Translations under genes and position numbers: made by a program
Source: Heterodera schachtii
Taxonomy: Eukaryota > Nematoda > Chromadorea > Rhabditida > Heteroderidae
Direction: 5' to 3'
NCBI GenBank assembly: GCA_023374025.1
Contig: SIJG01000009.1
Location: 804,440 to 868,439, forward strand
Length of the DNA: 64,000 bases
Notes under the pieces: model-generated
Databases searched by the model: none
Told to the model about the DNA's origin: nothing
The model's input: the letters and a program-made list of their open reading frames with translations, nothing else
Part shown: in pieces, positions 12,110-25,060 of the stretch
Position numbering within the stretch: position 1 is the stretch's first letter
Layout: each line of letters starts with the position of its first letter

Positions 12110-12202
12110 GTACTTTGGTCTCGATTTATGTGCATTAATCTCGACCGGATATGCTCATCAATTATGTCCCCCGTTTGGTACCGAAATTGGTTTCCCTTTC
12201 CC
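12110..12202. other. Second conserved island, copy 2
   Basis: Partner of 4196-4285, including ATTATGTCCCCCGTTTGG. The spacing between the first and second islands is about 740 bases in copy 1 and about 600 in copy 2. Confidence 0.4.
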
Positions 12203-12366
12203 CTTTTTCTCTATGTGTCTCCTCGTTCAATAAACTCTCTCAATTTATTCATGGTGTCCACCCTCACTGATTAGTGTGATCTTTCGTTTTTCTCTGTTTG
12301 TTTCTTTCTCTTCTGCTTCTGCTGCTGCTATTCTATAATTGCTCATTCTTAATTTTCTTTAACCCT

Positions 12367-12368
<2 letters not shown>

Positions 12369-12452
<84 letters not shown>

Positions 12453-12474
12453 CACTCTCTCTCTCTCTCTCTCT
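12369..12474. repeat. (CT)n microsatellite
   Basis: About 75 bases of uninterrupted CT dinucleotides, then CAGTTTCA and a further CT run. CT-rich degenerate sequence continues to about 12.9 kb. Confidence 0.95.
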
Positions 12475-14464
12475 CCTTGCTCACTTTCTTACATCACACT
12501 CTTTTTGTTCCTCTGTTTCTCTTCCTTCATGAATTTATAATTCATGCCAGTCCATTTACATTAATCCTTCCACTTTTCGGCCATAAATATTTTGCTTATT
12601 TGGCGGCGGCAGCTGACAAAGCTTAGTGTTCTATGTCTTTTTCTCTGCTTCTCTGTCTATTAATATTTTTCTTCGGAAACCTTTATCCTCTCTCTTTCTC
12701 TCTCTCTCTCTCTTTCTCTCTCCATTCTTTTCTCTTTTCTTTCTTCTTTATCACCGCTTCTTTATCTTTTCTTCTTTCTCTTCCCTCTCCCTCACTTTTC
12801 CCTTACCCTCGCTTCCTTTTTTTCTCTAACATTTTTTTGGGTAATACTCTTCCTGTCATCTCTCACCTTTCTCTGTTGTATTTCTTGCTTTTCTCTTTCT
12901 CTCTTTTTAATCCCCTAGCAAAATGGCATTGCCAAACATTTTTTTGTCCACAGGCTGTCACCAAACGTTGCCATTGCTATGTATGAGAGAGCCACAAGTC
13001 ATTTTTCCTCTCCGTCTCTTGCCATTTTAATTTTTTTTTTTAAACCTGAACACTTTAATCCCCGCCCATTTTTTTTGCAAATCCCATCATTTTTTACTAA
13101 TTGTTAATTAATTAGTTGCTGGTTGCTGCTAATTTCCCATTCATTAGTGAATGATGATGCTTAATCAATTTTCCATTTTTGGCAAAATGCCAGCCAAACT
13201 CGTTGCCAACCCAACCCTTTCAAATGCCTGCCCCATTTATCTACATATTTCACAGATAAAGCTCCAAAAAAAAATGGCCATTCCATCACACCTCATCCGT
13301 GTGATGTGATTGCGTCATCATTTATTTGCTTGTCGCTGCTGTTATGTATCAGTTTGCCACAAGCTATCAGCTTATTCTCATTTAATTTTTGACTAAAATT
13401 TTTCCAAATTATTATTTTTTTTTTTTTTTTTTTTACAATTTTTACCCTTAAAGGAAAATTTTTTCAAAGGTTTAAAAACCAAATTTTGAGAATGGAAAAG
13501 GCATCGTTTCGGTTTTTTTTTTTGACTTTTTTTTAAAGTATTTCAGAAAAAATTGAAAATTTTTGGTTTCCGAAAATTTTATAGACCTCATTTGAGTCAA
13601 AAAAAAAAAACTCTGCTAAGCTAAAATAGAAATTCTTACATCCCTTTCCAAATGTTCATCTTTAATAAAAAGCCAATTTTTTTTTACCATCATTTCGTCT
13701 CATTTTTTTCACTTTTGCACTTTGTTTTATTAATTTTTAATTGCTAATCCACTTTTCAAAACTCATTTTAATTAAACAATTTTTCATGAAATTCTTCCGT
13801 AATTTCCATTGTAAAAAATTATTTCTAAATTTATTTTTTTTTTTTTTGGATTTTTCAAACTTTTTCCCTTACATACATATTTATCTCATCGATAAGATCT
13901 GTCTTTCTTTCCCTTTTTCTCATTAATTTTATGGATTTTCAATTTCTCAGCGTTCGTTTGCCCCGTTTTTCTTCTTCATCACTTTTGTACCTCTTCTCTG
14001 TTGTATTATTTATTCATTTACACATTTTTCTGTTGCAAATTTTGTCACAATTTCCCATCGTAAAATTATTTCCTTTAAAATCAATTTTTTAAAGAAAAAC
14101 TCAAAATTTTCATTTTTTTATAGGGGAAACAATTTTGGTCGCTTCAATATAGCTTAGAAAATTTCGGCAAAATCTTCAAAGTTTTGACCTTCCAAGAATT
14201 AGAAGAGTTCATTTTTCCTTTTTTCTTTGCATTAGCCAGTAAATTAAAAAAATAGAAAATTAAAAAAGTCTTTTTAACCAAAAATGGTCCAACAGTTTTT
14301 TTTTTTTTTGGGGAGGGGGGTGGTTGAGCTAGTACATGCTGGTCGTTTCGTAAATTCGCTACTATTTTTTATTAGGTTTTTCGAAAAATTTTCCAAGCAG
14401 TAAATTGTTAAAACAAAATCATAAAATTGCCTAAGGTTGTCCAAATTATATCACATAAATTTTC
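12475..14464. other. AT- and CT-rich stretch, nothing recognised
   Basis: Pyrimidine-rich sequence to about 13.0 kb, then AT-rich DNA with poly-T runs. No gene or element boundary could be supported. Confidence 0.5.
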
Positions 14465-15027
14465 GGTACTTTTCCGTTTTGGGGCCGCATATTTCAATAT
14501 TAAAAAAACGTCAAAACAAAGAATGCGGACCCATTCGATGATACATCAAGGGCGTAGGCAGGGGGGGGGGGCTGAGGGGGCTAAAGCCCCCCCCCCCCCC
14601 GAAACCCAAAAAGTAAAAAATTTCAGTAAATTTTTTTGAAATTTTAAGCAATTTTCTTAACAAAATTGCATTAAAATACTCAAAAATTTTCCCGGCGGCG
14701 CCTATCGGCACCGCCGGACCCCCATTTTACCATATTTTTAAAAAATGGAGGCCAAAATGGCAAAAAATATTAATTTTTTGGCGAAAAATGGCGAAAAATT
14801 TTGTAAAAGACACCCCATAATTCGGGATTTCAAAAAACCAAAAATACACCCCCCTAAAAATCGACTTAAAAAAGAAAAATGCACCCCTAAAAATCGAATT
14901 TTTGAATATTTGGCTTACATTGTTTCTTTTATGCCTCCCAAATAGCTGAAGCGCTGTTTTTGAATTTTAAGCGCGTTTTTGTTGATTTAAAAAAAATTGA
15001 ATGTGCGGTCCCCAAACGGAAAGTACC
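14465..15027. mobile_element. GGTAC-type MITE carrying a nested insertion
   Basis: The left end is GGTACTTTTCCGTTTTGGGG and the right end is CCCCAAACGGAAAGTACC. Flanking 8-mers are AAATTTTC (14457-14464) and AAATTTCC (15028-15035), 7 of 8 identical. The same ends occur in the 217-bp element at 40963. From 14547 an inner element begins with CAAGGGCGTAGGCAGG and poly-G/poly-C, like the left end of the element at 54033, and includes a hairpin module (14692-14717). Its right end is not clear. Confidence 0.7.
14692..14717 (+). repeat. GC-rich hairpin module, copy 2
   Basis: CCGGCGG and CCGCCGG arms around GCC-TATC-GGC; near-perfect palindrome with one C/A mismatch. Confidence 0.75.
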
Positions 15028-16429
15028 AAATTTCCTTTTATTTTCCTATGCTCAAACTTTGATCGCTCATTTTTTTTCAATTTCCTAGGCCCATACTTTC
15101 GAATCGGGACATTTCAAGTCTCAGGCGCACTTTGACGCTTTATAAGTAGAATTCAAAAAACCTTGTTGTTCGAACAGTTTTTGCCATAAATATTTCGAAG
15201 CTTCACAAAATTTTTTGAAATTTTACAGGCTAATAGAGGACACTTAGGGCTTTCGAAAGATATCAAGAATTAAAAATTTGGTCCTTTCTAAGAGAAATTA
15301 TAAAGCATTAAAGTGCGCCCGACTGAAATCATCCCCATCGCCCCTCTTGCCTTTTGAATTTTTTTGTTTTTCAATTCTGGGCCCAAACAACGACCACCCC
15401 CATCCGCCGCCGTTCGTTTCGCCCCTTTCCGTTCGGCGGCAGAATGCTAATTCTTCTTTTTTTTTTTTGGCGGGCAATTCAAATTTAAATTTGTCTTTTT
15501 CAAAATGATAAAAGCTGTGACGGACGGCGGATGAATTTGGGGGCGAAACAAAGGGAAAAAGAAGAAGAAGAAGAAGCGGAGGGCAAAAAAAGGATGATGC
15601 AATCGTCGCCAAATTGATCCGTCATCATTTTCCCCCTTCTCTCTTCCGTCTTTTGGCCCATAATCGTAAAATATTTTTGTCGTCCGCCGCTTTAAAGCCT
15701 CCAAAAAACCTCATTTTTAATGGAAACAACTGTTTTAATTGATTTTAAAATTTCTTATTTTTGCAATTTTATTTTACTTTAATTATTTTTTAAATTTTCT
15801 TAACTTAAAAAACTTAACATTTCTCTTTTATAAATTTTTATGAATTATTTTAATTTTTAAAATTTAAATTTTTTTTTCCTGGAATTTTTTGATGTTTAAG
15901 TCTCTTAATTTAAATTAAATATCTTTTTTTTTAATTTGGTTCTTTATTCTATTTTCAAGATTTTATTTTTGTTTTCCCCAAATAATTTTTGGTTTAATTC
16001 CCTTAACTTATAAATAAAAAAAATTTTTTTTTGATAAAAATGGAATTAGGTATTTATTCGGTTTTTTCCATATTTTATATTTGTTTTCCTCAAACTTTTG
16101 AGACTTTTATTCAAATTAAATTTTTATTAATCATTTTTCGAACAAAATTTTGTCCACAAATTACTTTTTTTTAATAATATTATTTTATTATTAGTAATTT
16201 TTCTTAAACAAATAAAAAATGAAATTTAACTGCAAATATCATTAATGTTTATGGGGTTTTTCCCCTCAAAAATATGGGACCATTCATTGTCACTCATTCT
16301 GTACACTTTTATTTATTTATTGCAATTTTATTCCCGAAAATAATTTTAAACGGAAATTTTCAGATAAAATAAATTTGGAATTAATAATATTTTTATTTTA
16401 TTTTGAACGGCGAATTTTTCCCGAAAAAA
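15028..16429. other. Upstream region of the transporter gene
   Basis: A GC-richer block (15300-15710) has open frames on both strands, partly driven by an (AAG)n run near 15560-15576. It is followed by about 700 bases of very AT-rich DNA up to the transporter start. It may include a 5' UTR and promoter but no specific site can be named. Confidence 0.4.
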
Positions 16430-19400
16430 ATGTCTTCAGCAATTCGGCTGGAGTCTGAAAATGACGAAACAAAGCGGGTCTATCAGCCGACCGTAACCGA
16501 CAAGGAGGAGGCAAGAAATTTTTGGAAAATTTAAAAAATTTCTATTTTTTTTTCAAAATTTTTTAGGAGGCCGAAGGGTCCAGCGGCGATGATACAGGGC
16601 TGAAGCCCAAAATTGGACTGTTCGGTGGTGTGATGGTCATTGTCGGATGCATCATTGGGTGAATAATTTTTTAAATATTATTTATATTTTTTAGGGGATA
16701 CGGCCGATGGAAGGGGACCCATTTTCAAAAAAAAAATACCAAATTTTTAGATTTAAATTTTTCAAGGGGCTTAGAATTCCGTTCTATTATCATCCATTTC
16801 GACCCAATTCTACCCCTTCGAAAATTTTGTTTAAAAATTCAATTTTAAACTTATTTTACATTTATGCACAAATTTACTCATATAAAAGTATTTTTAATTT
16901 TAATTTATTAATAATAACTCTAAGAAATTTACGATTTACCGGTACTTCCTGACTTAAAAATCCGTACGATATTACTAATTGCTAGGTTTGCTCCTCACCG
17001 GAAAATTGCATTTGCCAATGACTAATTAATATAATTTTCCCTATTTTTTCAGTTCTGGCATTTTCATTTCACCGAAAGGCGTCCATGAAAGTGATTTACA
17101 AATAATTCATTAGAAAATAATAATTTTAATTTCGTAGGGTACAAAATTCAATTTTATTAATTTTTTTTAAATAATAAATAATTTTAAACTTAATTAATTT
17201 ACGAAATTTTCAGACATTCTCTCCGTCGGTTGGTCGTTAGTCATTTGGGTGGTCTGTGGTCTTTTTTCCGCCATCGGCGCATATGTAAAAATAAAAATCA
17301 TATTTTTAAAAATTATATTAATTTTTTTAGTGTTATGCCGAGCTTGGAACGTGAGAAATTTGTTTCTTATATTTCAACATATATAGAAATGTTTTTTTTC
17401 CAGCTTTATTCGTGAATCCGGAGGCGACTATGCATACGGTAAAAATTTCCCGATTTTTCCATCAGATTTTCAAATTCAATTTTTTTTTCAATTTTTTTTT
17501 TTGCAGTTTTGGCAGCCTTTGGACCATTGTGCGGATTTCTCAGAATGTGGATTGAATGTGTGATTGTCAGGTCGAGTAAAAAAATATGTTTATAATGTAA
17601 TCATTCATTTTTGAACGAAAAATTTTAAAAATAATTAAAATTAGGAAATTTTTCCAAATTTTCTAATCCCGAATTGAGGGTGGAATTGATTTTATTAAAA
17701 AAAATAATTATTAAAATAATATGTTTTTATTCGTATATTTAAATCCTTTTTTCTTTAGGCCCTGCACTATTACAGCAGTGGCCATCACTTTCGCCACGTA
17801 CATTTTGCAGCCATTTTATCCCGTTTGTCCATTGCCTCCGTTTGCGCCGCAATTTTTGGCCGCCGCAGTGATCAGTAAAAAAAAAAATTAATTAATAAAT
17901 AAATTTAAATATTAGTTTTATTCCAATTTCGTAAATAAATTTAAATATTAGTTTTATTCCAATTTCGTAAAAAATAATTTAAATTTTATTGTTATTGTTT
18001 GAATTTAAATTAAAATTCTTTAAATTTTAATGTAATTTAATTTGACAAATTTATAAATTATTTTATAACTAAAATTTCTAACCAATTTAAAAAAAAAAAC
18101 AAATTATTTATATTATTATTATTATAAAATATCTAATTTTTTTTAAATTCTTTGCCCAGTTTTGCTGTGTCTGTTCAATTGCAAAAGTGTCGAGTTTGTC
18201 ACATGGATTCAAAATGTGTTCACCGTGGCCAAATTGTGCGCGTTGGGCCTGATCATTGGCACCGGCGTTGTTCTGCTAACCTACGGAGACCGTAAAAAAT
18301 TAAAATAATTTTTTATTAATATATTTGGAATTTAATTTAAAAAAATTAAATGCATTTCATTGCCCGATTCAATCGCTTAAATTCTAAAGACTCATAATAA
18401 GAATAATTTGCAAACACATGGAGGAAAAACTTGAAATTCAAGGACATCGAAATTAGTTCTTTTGATGATAAACGTGATTTTCTGATTTCCAAGGACACCA
18501 TTTTCGTGAAAATCTATTAAAAAATGGTAAAAAATTTCAAATCGGGACTGTCCTGTGATTCATTACTAGGGTTCGGAAAAATATGGATATAAAATCGCGA
18601 AATATGGCCATAAAATATGGTCCAAAAATCGAGAAATATGGACATAAACTTGCAAAAATATGGACATAAAATTTTCCAAATTGAGTGTATAATTGCACAA
18701 AATTCTTCAAATTCGCAAAATGTAAAGTAAAACTATTAAAAATAGCTAAATATGGTATCAAAATACCATTTTAGAAGAAAAAAACATGATACAGCTAAAA
18801 TTTGCTCATTTTTAGCGAAAAACCAACCAAAAAAGCGAATTTTTCGCTTTTTTGGTTATTTTTGACTTAAATTAACCAATTTTATGAAATTTAAATTTGA
18901 TCAATATTTTCAACAGAATTTTGCTAAAAAATGTATTTTTCGGAAAAATTTTCCGATTTTGGTGGGTCAAATCCCAATTTAGCTGATGGGGGGCCGTTCT
19001 AATAGAGATTTTTTGGAAAAATGCCAAAATATGGAAAAATATGGAAATATGGACATAAATCGCGAAATATGGAAAAATATGGAAAATATGGATATAGAAC
19101 TCCGTCCTAGAAGCTCCAAACCAAGCTAAAAATATGTTTTTCGTGCGTTTCAGGCCTCCCACAATCCAGGAAAAGAGTATGGATTTCCATATAATTCCGA
19201 ACCCTATTCATTACGCCAAAATTTGCCCTTATTTTAAATTCCGCATAATATGAAAAACGCTATTTTATTTATTAAATGTTAAAAAAAAATAATAATGAAA
19301 TAAATAGGAATATTATAATGAAAATATTTATTTTTAAGCCTATCGAGACTCTTTCGTCGATGCTTTTACGGTGCCGGAGAGTGTTGGCACGGGACAGATT

Positions 19401-22400
19401 GCCATCGCATTTTACTCGGGACTTTGGGCATACAACGGGTGGAACTATCTGAACTTCATCACGGAGGTGTTTTGAAGAGAATTTTATTAAATTTATATTT
19501 TTTATTTTTTTAATTATTTTATATTTAGTCGGATATCTATTTAAATGATAATAATTTAGTTAAAATTATTATTATTATTTTCATATTTTAATCAAACTTT
19601 GTTTATCCAAAAACTCGCAAAATTAAGATTTTTTATTATTTTAAACTACTCTTTTAACTCAGTAAAACATTATAAAAGCTTGTGATATAATTGTAACCAA
19701 TTAGGAATTGATTACCCTAATTAGGAAATGGTCAACCCGGTGCGCGACTTGCCCCGTGCCATTTTCATTTCCTGCACGCTGTGCACCCTGTTTTACGTGC
19801 TCGCAAATGTGGCATTCTATGCTGGCACATCGCCTGACGAACTGCTCGAGTCGAAGGCCATCGCTGTGACGGTGTGAATTTATATTTAATTTTTTGATTA
19901 TTTTTCACCATCACCAAATTTTCCGCCATTTGTACAGTTCGCCAACAAATTTTACGGTGCTTTTGCGTTTGCAATGCCAATTTTGGTGGCCGGCTCCTGC
20001 TTTGGCACGGTGAATGGTGTGATGCTTACATCTTCGAGGTGAATTAACAATCGACATTAAAAATAAATACAAATAGGGAAATTTAAATTTTAAAAATTCC
20101 CTAATGAATGATGCCATCAATCTATTTACAAAATAAAAAAAAAAACCCCAAAAATTCCCCAGGCTGTTTTACGTGGCTGGTCGTAATGAGCACATGCCGA
20201 CCATTTTGGCATACATCAACCCGTACTGGAACACACCAATCCCATCCGTGCTGTTCACGGTCAGTGTGCAGTTGTGCATTTTGTGACCAATTCCGAATCC
20301 TGAACCCAAATTCCAAATCAAATTAGTATAAAAAAAAATCGTCTCTTTTTTTGCATCAAAATTAGTTTTAATGTCGTCCATCTCACACTCCAAATCGGAT
20401 GAGAGTGTCTTTAATGGAGTTTCTGAGTAGCATTTTTCTCGATTTAATGAAAATCCCTGACCAGGATGGATGGTGTTGCTCCCCAACATTGTTAATTTCT
20501 CCAGCGCCATCCCTGACAAAATTATTGTCCGGAATTTCCTCTCTGACCCTCCCCTACTTTTCTCTCCACGAGGGTCGGGCGGGCAGGGACGGTCCCAGGG
20601 GGGGGGGGGGGGGGGTACGCGGGGTACGTACCCCCCCCCCCCCCCCCCCCAAGGACCCCCTCACCCGAAATTTTTTTAAGGGAAAAATAGTATTTTGGCT
20701 GAAAATTTTAGGTTTTCCTTGCTGGTACCCCCCCCAGACCTAGCCTCACCCAAATTTTCCAATTTTCCAAGAAATTTGCTAAAGTTTTCAAAAAAATCAC
20801 AAATTTTTGATGAAAAGCTGCTAAAAATGGCTCAAAATCACAAAATTTGGTCATTTTTTGGACAAAATCTGTTAACAAACCGCATTTAAAACCGCAAAAA
20901 TTTTCCCGGCGGCGCCTATCGGCACCGCCGGACCCCCTGTCTCCCAAAAAATTTTTGGAAAAACCGCGCCACAAAAAAACGGGTGTGAAAAGCAAAAAAA
21001 AAAAAGGTCGTCGCCCGGGGGGAGGTACCAGGTACCCCCCCCCCCCCAAGCCAAAATCCTGGGACCGTCCCTGGGGTCGGGGGGGGGGGGGGACCAGCGC
21101 TAATCCAAGTTATGGATTATGATTTGGTCAAATGGACTTTGATTTCATAGTCAGCGACCACGAATATCCCCTAGAATATGTTGTTTTTTTTTAATCTGCA
21201 TATTTTAATCAGGCATTTCTTTCATTGTGCTACTTGTTGCTGTCGGACAACATTTACACGCTGATCAATTATGTGGTTGGTTAGCAAAGCAGCAGAATAA
21301 TTAAATTAAATTTATTTTTTAATATTATTTTTGCTCTTCGATTGAAAAAAAATGAGAAAATTAAAAAATATTACGAAAGACTCCAAATTTTAAAAATTTC
21401 TCTAATTTTCACTTACAATTTTTCTTTGTCCGCGTGGGTCTTCTTCCCAAAAATTTGATTTATTGGCATAATGGATTAATTTTCCTATTATGCTTATATT
21501 TTTAAATAAATCAATTATTCAAAAAAAAAAAAAACTTTAAAAGCTATTTTTTGCCCATTTTTTTAGCAAATTGTCAATTGGTTGGCCATCGGTGTGGCCA
21601 CCGCCGGTCTGATGTGGATGAGGTGTGAACTTAAATAAAACAATATAAAACAAAATTTTTTTAAATAAATTTTTATTTAAAATTATAAAATATATATATA
21701 TATATATAAATGTTAATATTTATTATGAAAAATAAAATAAATTATTTATTTGTTAAAATCTAAATGCAAAGATTTAATTGTTAATAATAACATTTTAATT
21801 TTATCATTTATCACAAAATAATTAATATATTATTTTATTTTATTTTAACATATTTTTTTTTTGCCCCAATTGATCAGAGTTTCCAAGCCGCCGCGTGATT
21901 ACCCGCGCCCGTTGCAGGTCAACATGGTGTTCCCGGTGATCTTCCTGATCGGTTGCATTTTCCTCGTCGTGTTCCCTATGTAAAAAATAAAAATAAAAAT
22001 TATATTAATTGTTTTTAATTTTTACATTTTTATTTTCTAATTTTAATGGAGGGTTAAATGTTTTTGCAAAATTGTAAACAAAGCGAGAATTAGTGACCTC
22101 ATGAGAGCACTCATATGGCTCTTCCGGATGAATATTTGGATCTTCCATAAGTTCAGAGTCCATTCGTTTTAAATTTGGCATAACCTTTTGAATTTTTGCA
22201 TATTCCAAAGCTTAAAGTATATGCTATTTTACTAATTTGTTTTTTTCGGTAGACTCATTTTAATTTTTTTTTTTTTTTTAAATAGCCTCACACACCAAAA
22301 ACCTAAAGCAAGTCTATTCTAATGATTATAAATATTTTTTTGTATTTTTGTTTTTTTAAAAATTAAATATGGCTCACGTCTTATTAGACGACCAAATATT

Positions 22401-23397
22401 TTTTTAAATTAGCTAAAAATTTATAAAAATCGAAAAGCAAGTTTTTTTAAATTTAAATTTTAATTCTTGAAAAGCTAATTATGATAGAGCGTTTTTCAAC
22501 CCAAATTATTTGATTTTTTTTCCAATTCTTAAAAAGTTCCAATCTTTGTTTCTTCGTTTTTGTCGAAAATTTTGTTAATTTTTTATGTTTATTTCATGGA
22601 TTTTGTAGGAAAAACGCGAAGATAAATTCAAATTTCCTATTTTTTTCTCTTTTAGGTATCAAGCACCGCTGGACACCGCCATCGGCATTGGCATTATGTT
22701 GAGCGGGTTGCCTGTGTACTTCCTGTTCATTGAGTGGCGTGACAAAATTCCGCACATCAACGCCATGATGGGTCAGTTCAGCATGCAAAAAAAAAAAATT
22801 TTTTTTTTAAACAAATTTACAGTATGCTATTCAAAAAATTGTATACTGTACGGCTGCTTAAGAGTATTCCGTTGCTCGAGAACTTCAGATCCAAATTTGA
22901 CTTCGAGACTTGAAACCGAGACCCCAAAAAACCGAAGAAATTTCTCGATTTAAGAACCGAAAATTGACTCCGAGACTTAATACCGAACCCTACCTCAAAA
23001 AAAAAATAGAAAATTTCATGGCTCCGAACCTAGGGACCGAACAACTTGGGTCGAAAGAATCCCGAGTCGGGGTCCCATCTAGATCCCGGTCCCGATTAAT
23101 CCCGTTGAGTTTAAAAAGAGCCAGAAAACCGTGCTTGAGAATCTCGGAAGCCTTACTTTATCAACAAATTTTAGAAGTCAAAATTTCAATATAATAATAA
23201 AAAAACAAACAAAAAATGGTCATATCACCAACTTAAATTTTTTTTTATAATCGTTTAATTTTATTTAAAATTTTTTACCATTTTTAATTAATTAATTTTT
23301 CAAATGCGAATTATTTTCTTCTTCCATTTCAGACAGTTTCACTTTGTTCATGCAGAAATTGCTGCTGGTGGTGCCCGGGGAGAAGAAGGACAGCTGA
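16430..23397 (+). CDS. LAT-type amino acid transporter light chain, 18 exons
   Basis: Exons: 16430-16510, 16567-16658, 17053-17090, 17214-17284, 17331-17350, 17404-17438, 17507-17570, 17759-17874, 18160-18291, 19339-19466, 19725-19871, 19938-20038, 20163-20259, 21213-21275, 21567-21622, 21878-21979, 22656-22771, 23333-23397. Total 1524 bases, giving 507 residues plus TGA; all phases agree. Known family: SLC7 LAT/y+LAT light chains, APC superfamily, about 12 membrane helices, exchanging amino acids at the plasma membrane. Seen: the first-helix motif [11 protein letters not shown] from residue 58, [19 protein letters not shown] (246-264), and [13 protein letters not shown] (342-354). Cys157 in PVCPLPP sits where light chains form a disulfide with a 4F2hc/rBAT-type heavy chain, so a heteromeric complex is inferred. 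Length equals typical LATs. Intron 1 uses a GC donor (GAG|GCAAG); introns 9 and 13 hold hAT-like elements. The exon 14 end could shift by 3 bases. Substrate cannot be told from sequence. Confidence 0.95.
18567..19206. mobile_element. hAT-like element in transporter intron 9, 640 bp
   Basis: Ends are TAGGGTTCGGAA and TTCCGAACCCTA, flanked by a perfect 8-bp duplication TTCATTAC (18559-18566 and 19207-19214). The interior repeats ATATGGACATAAA-like motifs shared with elements at 29716, 36345 and 41854. It makes up most of a 1047-base intron, in which splice sites remain intact. Confidence 0.9.
20584..21073. mobile_element. hAT-like element in transporter intron 13, 490 bp
   Basis: Perfect inverted ends CAGGGACGGTCCCAGG, each followed inward by long poly-G/poly-C runs. 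The 8-mer after the right end is GGGTCGGG; the same 8-mer occurs at the left four bases outside the element (20572-20579), so the duplication is probable, not exact. The interior has a hairpin module (20906-20931). GC homopolymers above 15 bases make this region prone to length error. Confidence 0.7.
20906..20931 (+). repeat. GC-rich hairpin module, copy 3
   Basis: Same sequence as copy 2: CCGGCGG arm, GCC-TATC-GGC centre, CCGCCGG arm. Confidence 0.75.
21689..21708. repeat. (TA)n microsatellite in transporter intron 15
   Basis: About ten TA dinucleotides in AT-rich intron DNA. Confidence 0.85.
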
Positions 23398-24038
23398 AGA
23401 AGGGCCATATTTTGCAAAATTTTCATATTTTTTTTTAATTTTTCAATTTTCGTTTTTGCTGATCACAACCATTTTTTAATATGATGAGAATTGCCTGTTA
23501 AATTTAACCCAATTTCTTTTTCTGGCCCATATCGCAATTGTTTTTTGTTGTTGAATTTTGTTCAATTCTTTTCATCCATTTTTATTTCGTGCGTTTTTCT
23601 ATTAAAAAAAAAAGTTGGCGCCAAATCATTTTTTGGTAAATATCCATCATAGGTCCCAGATTCAAAATTGCATAAAAACACTTTTATAGGTTTTCTTAGG
23701 TGCTGAAAACGCCTAAACCATCAAAAAAACTGCGCGGCATAGCGTTTAAACCGGTTTTTGAACCGGTTTAAAACTCGAAAATTTGAGTGAAAAGGGAGGC
23801 ACCTGACCTTTTAAAACGGTCAAAATCACACAAATTTGGTATCATTCGAAAGCTCTTGATGAGCTAAGTCTAAAAAACAAGGTATAAACTCGAACCAACG
23901 CCATCTGAGCACTGGAACAACTGAGTCCCAGTGAAAATGGACACTTCAGTACCGAAAAATAATAAACGGGAAATAAACTGACGCAGTTCATATTCAGACC
24001 CCCTCCCCCCGAAAAACCAACTGCAAGTTTTTGGGGGA

Positions 24039-24150
24039 GTGTCCGAAACATTCCGATTTTCGGACCAAATTTCCGTTTTTCGGGGAGTGCCCGAAACATT
24101 CCGATTTTCGGACCAAACTTCCGTTTTTCGGGTAATGTCCGAAACATACC
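24039..24150. repeat. Tandem repeat inside the Mutator-like element
   Basis: About 2.5 units of a 45-base repeat around CCGAAACATTCCGATTTTCG and GGACCAAA(T/C)TTCCG. The minus strand stays open across it as a repeated peptide. Confidence 0.8.
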
Positions 24151-24920
24151 ATTTTCTTTTCGGTCAATTTTCCCATTTTCAAAACCAGGGGCACCAAGCG
24201 AGCCATGGAGACAGAACGACACCGAGTGGATTTGGACGAGGCCAATCTCATTTGGCGAGAGGAAACGAGCGACGAATTGGGCACAAGGCGGTCAACGAGA
24301 GCGGCACAATTGGACGGGATGGCACAATGAACAAGTGAAGACAAGAACGAAGGACGATGGCGCAAGTGAAGATAAAGGAGACAACGACGAAATTGGTGAA
24401 CGGCGGACAAATTTGACAATTTTTCAAAATGCTCAATATCTTTAATTTTTACTTATTTTTTATTTCGTCATAATCACTTTATTGTTTTTTCACTAATTTC
24501 ACTTTGTCACTTTGCCCCGCATTTTCTCATCTCTTTATCTCCGACGAACATCTCTTGTAAATTGCGGCGGTCTCATCCGCCATATTTAAGCCATGCATCT
24601 TTTCTCACATTGTTCCACACCAATTTAAATGTAAAACAAAATTAAAATGCTTTAAAACATTTTTATTTGCTCTTCGCATTTCCATCAAATTGCTCAATAA
24701 AAATTCCTCGAATTTTGAGAACAACGGAAGGCAAGGGATTGGAGGTTTTAAGTGATTTTCCGCCTCAAAACTAAATCACAAACTTTTTGCAATTTATTGG
24801 CATTTGCATTTTCCACTCATTTCCTCAAAACCACATTTTCCCCTCACCAAGGGAAATTGACCCAATTTGATCATTGCAACCAATTGACACGGACAACCTT
24901 TGCGCCGGACAATCGGGAAC

Positions 24921-25060
24921 ATTGGACAAATTGACGCCGACAAATTGGACAAAGAAAAATCGCGCAAATTGGACATTGGCGAATTGACGAAATTGGACAT
25001 CGGCGAATTGACAAATTGATATCGGAGAATTGACGAGGTTGGACATTGACGAAAAGCGGA
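24921..25060. repeat. Degenerate GACGAAATTGGACA tandem repeat
   Basis: Around seven imperfect units of roughly 18-22 bases built on GAATTGACGAAATTGGACAT. Several frames stay open because of the repeat; no product is recognised. Confidence 0.75.

Noticed and set aside
15298..15705. Open frames of 76-104 codons on both strands upstream of the transporter
   Set aside because: GC-richer low-complexity DNA with an AAG run; frames on opposite strands are equally open and none looks like a known product.
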